NCBI GenBank assembly: GCA_036785705.1
Contig: JAWUZG010000056.1
Span: forward strand, 15,730,001 to 15,794,000
Length of the DNA stretch: 64,000 nt
Source: Acanthornis magna
Lineage: Eukaryota > Chordata > Aves > Passeriformes > Acanthizidae
Direction of reading: 5' to 3'
The position numbers and the translations under genes were made by a program. The stretch's first letter is position 1; every line of letters begins with the position of its first letter. Positions 27,961-39,422 of this stretch are shown piece after piece. The notes beneath the pieces are model-generated. The model was not told where the DNA came from, did no database searches, and saw only the letters and a list, made by a program, of their open reading frames with translations.

Positions 27961-30900
27961 CCTCATGCATTTCAGATACTCCCTGTCACTGTTTTTACAG
28001 GAAGCATGGCTATTCCACCACCTTTGGGAAATACGGGAGCTCTAATTTGCTCTCTCTCACAAGGGGAGGACCCAGACTGTGTTCTCATCCTGCCCCACAG
28101 AACCAGCAGCTGAAGCCAACACCCCTTTCCTCACAGCCATTATCAGCCTGTCTCCCCCATCACCAGACCCCTTGTTTTTTCTCTGAGTAGGGAAAGTTTC
28201 AGCTAATATTTGACACTGAGCATCTCCAGATAACTGGCGTTAAAGCAGACAACTAATTAAGATTGAGGGAAAAACCCAACTGGGCACCACAGGTCATATA
28301 CAGAGATCACTGCCAGTTTTGCTATTACTTTCCCAAATAGTTTGCCCAGTTCATTTCTTATGGCCCCAGCAATAGCAAAAGTGTCTCAGGAAGCATTAGC
28401 TGGACTTGCTTGAAAAACAACACAGAGGTTATGGTAGACAAGGGATCCTGAACTTCCAGGCAGGCTTTCAAGGGTGTAATTTACATTTGGTTTCTGCAGG
28501 CTTGGAAAGGCCTAGTGACTAAGGCAGCAGACCTCAAAAGTTAGTCATCAGCAAGAGGAATACAGAAAACAACCAAAGTTTTCTTTACAGCAGACCACTG
28601 GACAGGCAGAGCAAGTGTGTCATCAGACAAGTCTTGCAAGGGGTACAGCAGGAACAGTTTTTCTGGTTCTCACATCAATTGCTGAGCGAGATGCAGGCAG
28701 CTTCCATAAACCTTTCCAGCAGTCACAACTGCCAGAAAAAAAGAAAAACACAAAAGGCCATAGTCTTATTTGTATGTCTGGACGCTCAGTTTTTCTCTTT
28801 TCCATCTCTACCTGTGCCCCAAAGCACAAGCACTGATGCAAACAAACAACTTCAGTACTCTCCTTTTATCTTGAGGGATTCTTCTATGTGGACCTGCAGC
28901 CCAAGTGAGGCACAGCTGGCATTTAACACACCAACATAAAAGTAGGTGCGAGTCGGAGAGAAGAGAGCATGCCAAGCCCAACACAACATGCTGCTGCTCC
29001 AAGGAGAGCAAACTCCTATTGCTGCTGCCTTGGGGCACTCCAAGGTAAAGGAATGTACACTACACAGAAACCAGGGCAACCAAACTGGCAGGAGAGCTGC
29101 TGACGCTTTACGCTGAACCTTAAAAATACCAAAAAAAAGAGTAAAAGTTACAGTTTCTTTGTAGCTTGCTCTTCTGTAGAAATGTCCATGGATTTTTCTG
29201 TCAGACACAGCATATCCTTCCCTCCCTCCTCCCTCAGCATTGTTCCTGCAGAAGTTATATGGAAGGAAGCACAAGCTTCTTCCTTCGTTTGTGAGCAAGA
29301 AAAAGAAGGAAAAAAACAACTTCCACTCAACGGCAAAACTAAACAGAAGCCAGGCTACTTAAAGTACCAAGTGTTCCCACACAACATTTACCCACCAACT
29401 TCAGATCTTTCAGCGTAAAACCTAAACAAGGACAAGCGAGATTTAATACATGCTCCTCCACAGAGCCAGAGCAAAGAAAAATAAAAAAGCACAAAGGAGC
29501 CTTGAATGATAGAGAGCATTTTCAGCTTAACATTACTGTGACGCACAAGGAGAATGTCAGGGTTAAATTAGATACTGTACTAGAAAAATATTCCCTGGAA
29601 AATAACATAGGTGTCGTATCTCTACTGGCAGAAAAATGCCAATTGAAACACTCAGTAACTGAAAAGTCCTTGCTTCTATTCTTTTTCATGTCTTGTGTGA
29701 TTTCTGTACTGCAAGAGTCCTCTCCTGATCAGGAGTTCATTGCCGAAGTGCCCAAGCAATGTAGCAGGGAAACAAAAAGCTTCCTTTGGAACAACTGCAC
29801 TTTTATACCTCCCTTGTTTTTCTTCAGAGCGGGAGTACTTTGGGGTTGTTTTCTTTTTTAGATGAACGGCCTGCAAATTTAAAGTCATCATCCTCGAAGT
29901 CAGGGGCTTATCGCAACAAACAGATTAAAACAGGTCCTACTTTCTCACTTTTTATTGATTAGAACTTGGTAATTTCTTTATATGCTCTGCATCCTAAAAT
30001 ACTCTAAACCTAATTGTTTTTCCACACTGTAATGCTCTTAACAAGCCTTTCAAGGCTCTTTTCCAATACTTGCTTTCTTCTTCACAACCTCCCATGAAAG
30101 AAGATGAAAGCATATATGGAAATAAACCCCATTACCTACACCCTTGCCTTCAAAGTCCTGCTATCACAGTCTAACTATGACCTCATTCTATTTAAACAAA
30201 TTTCTTCTCATGTGTATTTGGGATCCAAATTATTTTAACAGTCCCCTAGATGCCAAAAAAGTTTTTTTGCACATTACTTCTGTCTACTCCAAACAGACAG
30301 AGCACACAACAGAAAGCAAGTCGTTATATGTCATTAAATACACTCTTGTTACATCCATTCAAACCACTGAAGGCAAAGAAGTTGCACAGGAATCACCTTA
30401 GTCACCCTCCACAGACAACAGAGTTACAGTCTGTTAATGAAGACATAAATTTGGCCTGCAGAAGCCTAAGGACTCATAGCAACACTTCCCTCACCCTAGG
30501 CAAAGCACAAAGTCTCCCAGTAACAGGCTGAGGGAGTTTCTTTGCTTTGTTTAAAAAACGAACTTTATTTCCTGTAAGTATTGATAAAAGCACATACTCC
30601 AAATGCCTCTTTGCAGAGGTATTTTTGGCATGTGTTGACTGAAACTGCCCCACGAGCTACTTTAATTGCAGTTCTAATTGAACAGGAGGGCTCCACAAGC
30701 AGCTGATGAGCCACTTCAGAAAAAACAACATCCCCAGATGAAGGTAACCTGAATACAGTCCTGATTTCTCCCACACTGTGGTGTTTCCTATCACTATGGC
30801 AGCTTTGGTCAAGACTCCATGTGGAATTTAGGAACTGTTCCTCCCAGTGATGACTGGCTGTAATTAAGCCCTACTGATACCGCAGGGCTCAGCTTTCGTA

Positions 30901-31444
30901 AAGTTACAGGATGAACTCAAAAAGCCTGCCATGTAATCATGTTACCTGAGTAAACTATGTGTTTGTTTACTCTATTTTTAAAAAGTGAGAAGAGATCAGG
31001 TTTTGTTTTTGCTAATACTCACTATCAGAAAGACATAAACCTGCCAGATAAGAACAAAACAGGCAAGGATAACTTCACTGGGAGTCAAGATATCCAGGGA
31101 CTCTTTGACTCTACAGACTGTATTGTGAAAATTGATGTCAGTAAACAAGTCCTTATGTACAGAATTTACCATTACAGGAATGTCTGGAGGTGCATGCCAA
31201 GGGAAGCAAAAAACAAAGTCCAGTTTACAGCTTTAGCACGGCAACAGCTCTGGCACACATGGAATGTCACTTCAGCAAGGAAGAGATGGCATTCAATGGC
31301 CACCCTCTGCCGAAGTCCTTGAGGGAGGTAAAGCTTCCTCCAGCTTTGCTACAATGGCATTGGTTCTGTACTTACACTTTCCATGTTTTCAATGGGGAAT
31401 TAACTCTGGGAATTTGTTGGGTTTTGTTTTACAGTTGTTGATTT

Positions 31445-31473
31445 GTTTTTTTTTCTTTTTTTTTTTTTTTTTT
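31445..31473. repeat. T10-C-T18 tract near exon 2
   Basis: This T-rich run lies about 190 bases inside intron 2 from the exon 2 donor; it is A-rich in the transcript sense. No retroelement body was recognised. Confidence 0.8.
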
Positions 31474-31654
31474 AATTTAAGTGAGATGAACCTTTACTGA
31501 TTGGGGAAGAATCTATTTGTGTGGCAACTGGGTAACTCACATAAACTATACACAACTAGAATAAAAGTTTCAGTTGCTGACGAGCTTAAAATAAAACCAC
31601 AAAACTAAACCTTTACTTCCAAAAGAGGTAACAAGAACAGGATATCTACTCAAA

Positions 31655-31663
31655 TCTTACTTT
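31655..31663 (-). other. IGF1R: Splice donor of IGF1R exon 2
   Basis: The minus strand reads AAA|GTAAGA, with the GT at 31660-31659. It closes the exon after the first base of codon 214 (mature residue 184), the same place as in human IGF1R from memory. Confidence 0.92.
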
Positions 31664-32206
31664 TCTGGCAGTGGTTGGTGGTCCAGCAGCGGTAGTTGTA
31701 CTCATTGTTAATAGATGTCTTCTCACACAAGGGTTTCTCTTCCATTGTTCCCGGACACAAGTCCCCACATTCCTTTGGAGGTTTATTCCCAACGATGTAG
31801 TTATTGGACACTGCATCTAGGATGAGAGACCAGTCCACCGTGGAGAGGTAACACAGGTCAGAGTTCTTCTCGATCCGTATGGCCCCGCGGGTGATGTTCC
31901 TCAAGTTGTGAAGCCCAATCTCTTTAAGGTTTGTCATTTCAAAGATAACCAAGGCATAGTTGTAGAAGAGGTTCCTGCCACGAATGACTGTGAGGTTGGG
32001 GAAGAGATCACTGAGGCTTTCCAAGCCTGCCACACGGAACAGCAGCAAATAGTCAGTGATGACAGTGAGCTTCGGGAAGCGGAAGTTGCGGTAATCCTCT
32101 GCTTTGGAGATGAGCAGGATCTGCAGGAAACCCTCGATCACCGTGCAGTTCTCCAGGCGCTTCAGCTCATGGATATCATTGCGAATGTCGACATTTGGCC
32201 CGCAAA
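31661..32206 (-). CDS. IGF1R: IGF1R coding exon 2 (L1 domain and start of cysteine-rich region)
   Basis: This exon encodes the N-terminal ligand-binding part of the receptor alpha chain, which lies outside the cell. With exon 1 it gives mature residues 2-183, starting [11 protein letters not shown]. The L1 leucine-rich domain covers about mature residues 1-150, and the furin-like cysteine-rich region starts near residue 150. Cysteines fall at mature positions 3, 22, 120, 148, 152, 162, 175 and 181, the family positions. N-glycosylation sequons lie at Asn21 (NCT), Asn72 (NLT) and Asn105 (NIT). The segment [19 protein letters not shown] separates IGF1R from the insulin receptor. Length is 546 bases, with phase 1 on both sides, identical to human exon 2 from memory. 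The acceptor is TTTCAG before TTTGCGGG and the donor is AAAA before GTAAGA. No stop or frameshift is present, so the exon looks functional. The rest of the receptor is outside the window. Confidence 0.97.
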
Positions 32207-32240
32207 CTGAAATGGAAAAGGAGAGACAAAAGTTAGTAAA
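32207..32240 (-). other. IGF1R: Branch point, pyrimidine tract and acceptor before IGF1R exon 2
   Basis: On the minus strand a perfect TACTAAC branch-point heptamer lies at 32238-32232. Its branch adenosine at 32233 sits 26 bases upstream of the last intron base. A pyrimidine-rich stretch (TTTTGTCTCTCCTTTTCC) and the acceptor TTTCAG follow directly. This is an unusually strong match to the consensus for a vertebrate intron and fits constitutive use of exon 2. Confidence 0.9.
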
Positions 32241-35200
32241 TAAGGCATTCCTAAGCCTTTTGAAACTGGAACGCAAGAAGGATATTCTGATGGCCATAAA
32301 ATGTTTAATTAGGTTGCAGTGTTAAAATAGAAAATGAGTGCTTGATTTACACCCACATGGAATATTCATTTCATTTAACCCATCACCCTAAGCACTACCA
32401 GGAGCAGCAAGGCGATGGCAGTGCTCTCTATATTCTGTAGCACACAGAGAAATGTTGGTTTTTTACTGCTGATGACAGGAGCTGCATTAGATTGAGGAAT
32501 ACAAAGATAAACCAAATGCATTTGCACACCCTGCTTCAAGGCAAATCCTGACATGTGTGCCCAGAGCTGGGCTGGAGCCACATCACTTCAAACAAGTCAG
32601 GTACCACAGAAAGTGACCCACTGGTCCTTACATTACTAATTCACTCCCCACCCTGCTTAAGACACACACAAAGAGGGTACTTCCCAGAAAATGACAACTT
32701 AGGCCTCAAATCGCTCTTTCTTTCCAGGGTCACACGCCAAACAAGCCCTAATTCTCGGAATACTAGTCTTGTAGTAGGTCAGCAACAGCACTAAATCCAC
32801 GGAAAGCTGGTCAGCACTTCCTGCTCTGTGACTGGGAAGAAAACAAAATGCTTGGACTTACAGCACTGAATTCCTGTTTGCATGTTCCAGTAAACCAAGT
32901 TTCACTAATTTTGGCACCAAGATATAAAAGTCTCTTGAGTTCTAAGAAACGCAGGATAAATTTATTTACAAGAACACACAGCATCACAGTGAAGAATCTC
33001 TCCTTGAAAACAGCAGATTGAACTCTATGAACTCTCAAGAAAACAATGACCAAAAGGATTATTCCCTAATAAATAAATCTGTGTATTAAGTCTTTCCATA
33101 TTAGAGACATATCACAGTAACAATGTTAAAGGGGCTGGAAGACATGTGTTAATAATGTAATATTTGGACACATACAATGCACTTTGATGTAAAACAAAGA
33201 ACTACAGAGTGTAGAGAGCTTTTGTTCTTCAGACTCTCAGAGCTGGTCTTCTGTGGAAAACAAGGAGAAAAAGATTCCCCATAATAGATACTAAGTTGCT
33301 TGCAAGCAAACAAAGCAAAAAGCCTATTTATTTAAGCAACCCAAAACTCAAATAAACCCCAAGCAATTCAATTTTGTGGAAAGGTTCTCTTTTAATGCAT
33401 GCTAGGCTTAATTATTTTAACAACGTCTTTTCCTCAGACAAGGGAAAGGTCTAAACAAGCACTGGAGCCAAAAAACTTAAATTCTAACCCAGACAAATTG
33501 TCCAGAGATTCAGAAATTGCGCTGACAATAGAAAGCAGTCCTTCCATCCCACAACACTTATCTAAGGCTAATAACTTAAGCTAACAAAGGATCCAGAGCA
33601 TGAGCACGCTAAAACCACAGCAACTCTAATACCCAACAAGGACTTAAAGACTTCTAAGTCTTTAAAAGACTAAAGGACTTTCTGGTTAGAGGGACAGCAC
33701 AAAAAAATTAAACAGGGCGAGATCTTTGTTAGGAAACAGATGTTTCTACACAAACTATTACCTAATCTTCTTTCTGTAAAGATTCAAGCTGAAAGCGGAG
33801 GCTATTAAATGTGACTTGCTGTACTGTAGTAGCTATGTGCAAGAAAGTTCATTCCCTAGACCTTAAAAAAAAAATGTAATAAACAGCAAGACTCATGTAC
33901 CACCGGGAACACTTGGTCCTCATGTGCAGTGAGACAGGAAATCCCCATTTTCGTACATACTGACTCCAGAAAAATTGGACACTACTGCTGGAATATGTGG
34001 CAAGGCTTGAACTTCAGGAAAACATAAAAAAGGGTGAAGGGGTTGGCACTAGCCAGCTTTAGAAGCCAGCTGGAAGAGAGGGAATGTCAAAGAACTCCAA
34101 GATGGCAGATCTGGTAAGACATACACTGGTTAGTGCAGAAGTGAGGGGCTCTACCCTGAACCTGTAGGAAAGACAACCTCAAGCCTTATTAAATTCCTTT
34201 AATGATCTGGTACCCACGTCTTGCTTTCAGCTTCAGAAATCATCTTCTAAAGGCACCATCCCTCCATCCACCCAAGGCACTGCACCCTCTGCCCAAAGGG
34301 TATTTACACTCTGACACTGAGTTTGTCTTGTTCTGAAAAGGCAAGTTAGAACACACAGAGTGTTCCCCATTAAACCCTTTTGGTTTCCATCTCTGCCTGC
34401 TGGCAGGCCAAGGTGAACGGTATGGCTCCTGCTACGGCAAAGCAAAAGTAGCGGAATTTATTTTCCTGCCATAAAAGTTTAGAAAGCCTAACTGCTCCAA
34501 GCCCTTTATTTTGTTAAAGAAATAAAATTTGCACTTGCGCTGACATTTTGCAGGCAAGGTTCCAGAGTGATGGGTTTAAAAACAGCTGAGTTACAATACC
34601 CTAAAGAACAATTTGTAAGAGAAATGGCAGCAACCGTTAACTAAAGCATTATATATCTGTTCATGTCTCTGTTTGAGGCTGGGCTTTCAAAGTCATATTG
34701 CTTTTAGCTTTATGTTTGTTTCAGCTTGAAAGTTACTTAATTTCAGATATTTAATGCTTTTATAAATCAATGAAATTTCTAGAGCTTTACGGCAAAAGTA
34801 TGCACTCACTTGCCTCAGTTATGAAACATCATCCCCTTAATATGGAAAAGGATGAAGTCCGGTGGGGTCCCACATTAGAAATTGATCACAGATGAGTGGC
34901 TGTTGACATTTTTGATTTAAGAACTTATTAGTTCATCTAGTGAGTTATGTTTTGCAGAACTTCACACATATAATGAGAACTGCAGAGACACAAATGTGAA
35001 ATAGGACAAGCATCGTGGGCCATCCCAGCACTTGGAAAAAACAGTTCCCATTAAAACCGGAATTTCTTTAAAAGACATTTCTTTTAAGTTCACATTGTTC
35101 ACTAGAGTTAATTATACCACAATACATCATCTTTTTCTCACATTTTTCTCACTGCCCTGAAAAGGATTATATGAAAAACAAATTAATCAGAGCTCAAAGT

Positions 35201-38200
35201 CAACTCCAATTTCCATCTGGCTGTGCTGTGTTTTCTTTGGATTCCATTTGAGAGAAAGCGTATATGGACTTACAATATAAACTGGTCTGTCAGACACAAT
35301 GAAGTGCACAGAAAATGCTCTTTAGAGCATTTATACTCCATTTAACAATTTTGGAAATTCCAGTTTAGAGAACTTTTTTAATATGACTAGGATAACTTGC
35401 CTTTGTTTCACGTTCAATTCAGAATTGGAAATTAACTATTATGTATTTATTTTGCTCACTAACAGAACATAAAAATGCAACAGCTGTTTATTACCCTGCC
35501 CCACTAGTTCTGGGTAGATTATAAACACCCAGGATAATTACCAATAGTCAGATCCATGCTGTTTTCATTCAGCTGCCTACAGATTTCCAAGCCTTTCCTT
35601 AAACTGCCTATCATTTATCAGACTCGGCCTAAACTAAGTACCTAATTCAGAGTCAGAAATTTGTTCTTTAAATACAAACATTTATCTGTTTAAAAGATAA
35701 CTCCCCAATATAGTAAAATACTGAAGAGAAGCAACGCACTCATTAGCTAGACAAATACAGAACTGGAAATAGTTCTTTGGACCAAAAGTCCTACGTTCCA
35801 CCTAGCATCCAACAAGAAGCCCACTTGTGCTCTTTTCTTCTGGCAACATCCCACGGGCAAGCTGCAGGCCATGTAAACTCCTAAAGGCAATAGAAACACC
35901 CACTCTACACTACAGCCTTCCAGACGACCTGCAGGCCATTCCTAGTGAGAGGACAGATCCAAGCCTGCTCATGTAACTGAGATGGGGTCAATGAACTACC
36001 AGGAAAAATGATTGCACGTAACAGGTTCATACGACGCGAGTAATTAATGCTCCTTGATCTGGCAGAGCCTCCTGGCAAGTCTCCGTGTAAGTGCTGGGAC
36101 ACCACGGAGCAGAGCTGAGGCTGGGAACACACACACACCACAACACTGCTGAGGACACAGACAGGGCAGGCTCCAAACGAGCTGTGTACAGAGTGCAGTG
36201 ATCCAGCAGATTCCTCTCGACCTTAACTGTGATTTGCCAAAGCTTACTTGGATCATTAAAACCATTCTGACATGGAGAACTGCCTCGTCACCTTGATAAA
36301 CACCTGCTGTCTCATCACCACCGATTTACAAACAGTCATTTACTCCACTCTCTTCCTATATCCACCACTTACTTCAGGTCACTGGTGACTCCTAAAAGGA
36401 CTTGCCTGCTGCCCTTCAGTGTTTGAAAGGAATCCTTCCCTTCTTTCTGCAAAATGTCACACTAGGACAAAGAAGCAGAAAGCTTTCTGTTCAATATTCA
36501 CCCTACACTACAGCTTCTGCTTGCTACATCACATCCCAGCTGGACATAAATTCATCACAGCTAATTCACTATCAATACCAAGGTGTTAGTGGGCAGCATT
36601 GACAGCTCACACATTCACTGGTTTTAATAGGAGAAGGATTCATTTCCTACAAGAAGCTATTTCATCATACAAATTTTGTATTCCTCCAAGTTACTCCATT
36701 TAGAAGTTCTAAAGAAACACAACTACTTCTGTTTTTCTTGAAAAAAACACTCCTTGACATTTTAAGCGTTGCCTTTGACCCTTTACTTTTTTGGATGACA
36801 TTAGAAGGCTGTACTACACTGCACAGTCTCAAAATGCTCACAACTAGCCACAAGTGAAAGATGGAGCAACCAGCACTATCTGGCTCGCTGACACCAAAAG
36901 GTCTCAGACAAAGCAGCACCAAGGCAGCTCTGAGTCACCGAGTCAATCCAGCACATCCCTTTCACATCCTAAAGCCTTTTCAACACAAGTCTACTCCAGC
37001 TGGGTCAGGCTTTCCCTAGCAACAGAGACTTGTTCAGCCTGAGCAGTCCTTTACATCTCTGAAATGAGAATGAGGATGGACAGCCTGCCATGAACATCTC
37101 ACCGGCAACCTCGATATCCACTCGCACTCACCTTTCTCCTGGCTTGTATACTCGTTCTGATTTCCCTTTGTTTCCCCTCTTCTGACTTCCCTTCCGTGAA
37201 AATTGTTCCCTTTACTTCACAGTAGAGGTGCAAAGTTTATCTTAAATGAGGATACCTCCAGTGTTTCAGTTTTTCAAAGAGCATCCTCTTACACTGGTTG
37301 CTGAAAAAAAGTGCTAAAGGTGCAGAAATTGTTCTAATTCCATATTGTTTTGCTGTCCAGGGGTTGTAACACCCATTCTGAGGACAAAGTCTGTGATCCA
37401 CAAGGTTCCAAAGGGTTCTTTTTAAAGGGAGGGCATGAGGTTGCTCAACTTCTCATCTACCCTGAAATTCTGCACAGTTGGTAACAAGCACAGTGTGTTA
37501 CCATCAGCGCTGGATGAATTCCCACACAAAGAAAGAACTACAAGCCTTAATACAAGAACACAATTGTGGCTGGTTCTACTTTTAGAGAGTAGTTTGCTCA
37601 CACCACCACAGCTCACTTTGCCAATAATGGCTTTTCTTAGCACACTCCACTCCAAGGAGAGGTCAGCTTTCCCAGACAGCTACTGCTGCTCTCTGGGCAG
37701 CAGAGAGCTGATGTTACTGAGTGCAGGAACATTGCTCTCTCCCAAATTGCTCTAATGAAAGAGGCCTGACCACATCACCCGTCAGTAATGTCAGCTCAGA
37801 GCTGTGGGTCTTTCTGGGAGATCAGCACATCTTCTGAACAGTGTTGTTATTTATTCCCAACAGAGCCACTTCCTTTTCATCATGTGTTTTTTAGTTTTAA
37901 TCTATGGCAGGTCCTTATAAAGAAGGAGTCCAAAACAGCTACTGTACGTGGCTGCAGTCCAACTGCCCTATCCCAGATTCCCAGCATGCAGCCTCTTTTT
38001 CAGGCAAGCATCTCCAGAGTTTCCATCCCTCTCTCACAACAACAAAACATGTTTATTGCACGACGTGGATTTAGATCTGCATAATGTACCATGGCCTGCA
38101 TATTGACATGTTTACTATCTACTGGATCAACTCAATGGAGGGGTTGTCTGGCACATTGGAAAAAAACCCAAGGGCTCAAAAAAAAATTCCCTGAAGACAC

Positions 38201-39407
38201 TAAAAGGTTGAATCATGTTAGGAAAAAGGAACTGGACTTATGATAAAGCCAATCAGCAGGTTTAAAAGGAGGCTCTATCCTACACAACTGTAATTGCTCA
38301 GAACAGAAGCACAAGGACACATCAGTGAAAACAAAAGGAAAAGTCTGAGAATGTGATGCCCATGCAGACTGTAAACATGGGAAAGGATAACTTGACCTTA
38401 ATCTCTCTCTTCATTCTTACTACTAAGAATTATGCATGTTTTAAGAAACCATCAGGACTGTTGTACAGCCCTAAAGAAAAAACTTTCTGAAATGTTCTAA
38501 ATGAAGTGCTATTCAGTCATTGCTGAACAGGGCCACTGCAGTCCATGGCCTGGGTCTAAGCCTTCTTTGTTCCTGCCGTTTCAATGACATGCAAGGCAAA
38601 GGTAGAAAGACTGAGAAGGAACAGCTTAGCAACCCCAATTTCCCTTCAAGCCCATGAAAAGTTTCAGTACGGTTGCACCATTTGCAGTCGTAAGGAAAAA
38701 AAAATTACTACTGAAGTCTCAGGATTCTTTAATTGCATACTCTGCAAAGAAATTAAATGTGGAGTTCACAGAAATCAGTGGTTGGAGAGATTGCTTATGA
38801 CACTTTACATTAACACAGGATTCCACCACCCACTGAGCTCTTGGTTTTGCCTCCGTAGTGACACTATGAATGAGATATATATTTTAGTGTCTTTAATGTA
38901 CTTACACAACCTCCCACAAAATTTCTGTACTCTCTAAGCTCACCTATCCTGTATGTGTCACATCAATCACTAGATCTCTTCCCAGGGAAGCCAGCTTCTG
39001 TGTTACCTCTTGGGATGTCAGAACCAGTAACAAGGAGGGAACTAAATCTACATCACGATTCAAGCTGCTTCCCTACCCACTGAACTATTTCTCTTTGCTG
39101 AATATGCTACATAAACCTCTTTACATTTACCAAGATTTTATGAAGCTACATCTCTCAGGGTGGAAAGGGGATAGATAAAAGGCACCCCACGATCCAGAAA
39201 ATGTCAATCATTTTAGATTTTGCTAAGCATGTCCATAATTGAATTTCAACTTCTGTATTTCTAGCACTAGTGCAACGCTGCCATCTTTGGCTTTCAAAAC
39301 ATCAAAGGGAATACTCAAACCCAAACAAAACCCAGTGTTTCCATTTGAATATAAGTCCTGAGAACATTCTTGATAACATATCTAAGGCCAAGAAGGAGGG
39401 TTTGGGC

Positions 39408-39422
39408 TTTTTTTTTTTTTTT
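39408..39422. repeat. T15 homopolymer
   Basis: Simple homopolymer in intron 1. Confidence 0.8.

Larger units (their letters stand above)
1..31660 (-). other. IGF1R: IGF1R intron 2 (5' part only)
   Basis: Everything below the exon 2 donor is the beginning of intron 2; exon 3 is not in the window. In human this is the largest intron of the gene. The sequence is AT-leaning and CpG-poor, with open frames no longer than expected by chance. Notable stretches are a GC-rich, CpG-poor segment at 6780-7100, an A/C-rich low-complexity run at 7560-7620, an A27 run at 8678-8704, a pair of CACGTG boxes near 13.8 kb, and two blocks (23.2-24.4 and 27.2-27.9 kb) with dense transcription-factor-like motifs. 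No coding exon, RNA gene or full transposon could be recognised in the rest. Confidence 0.88.

Noticed and set aside
29502..29861. 119-codon open frame on the plus strand
   Set aside because: It has no domain or compositional sign of coding, and its length is expected by chance in a window of this size.
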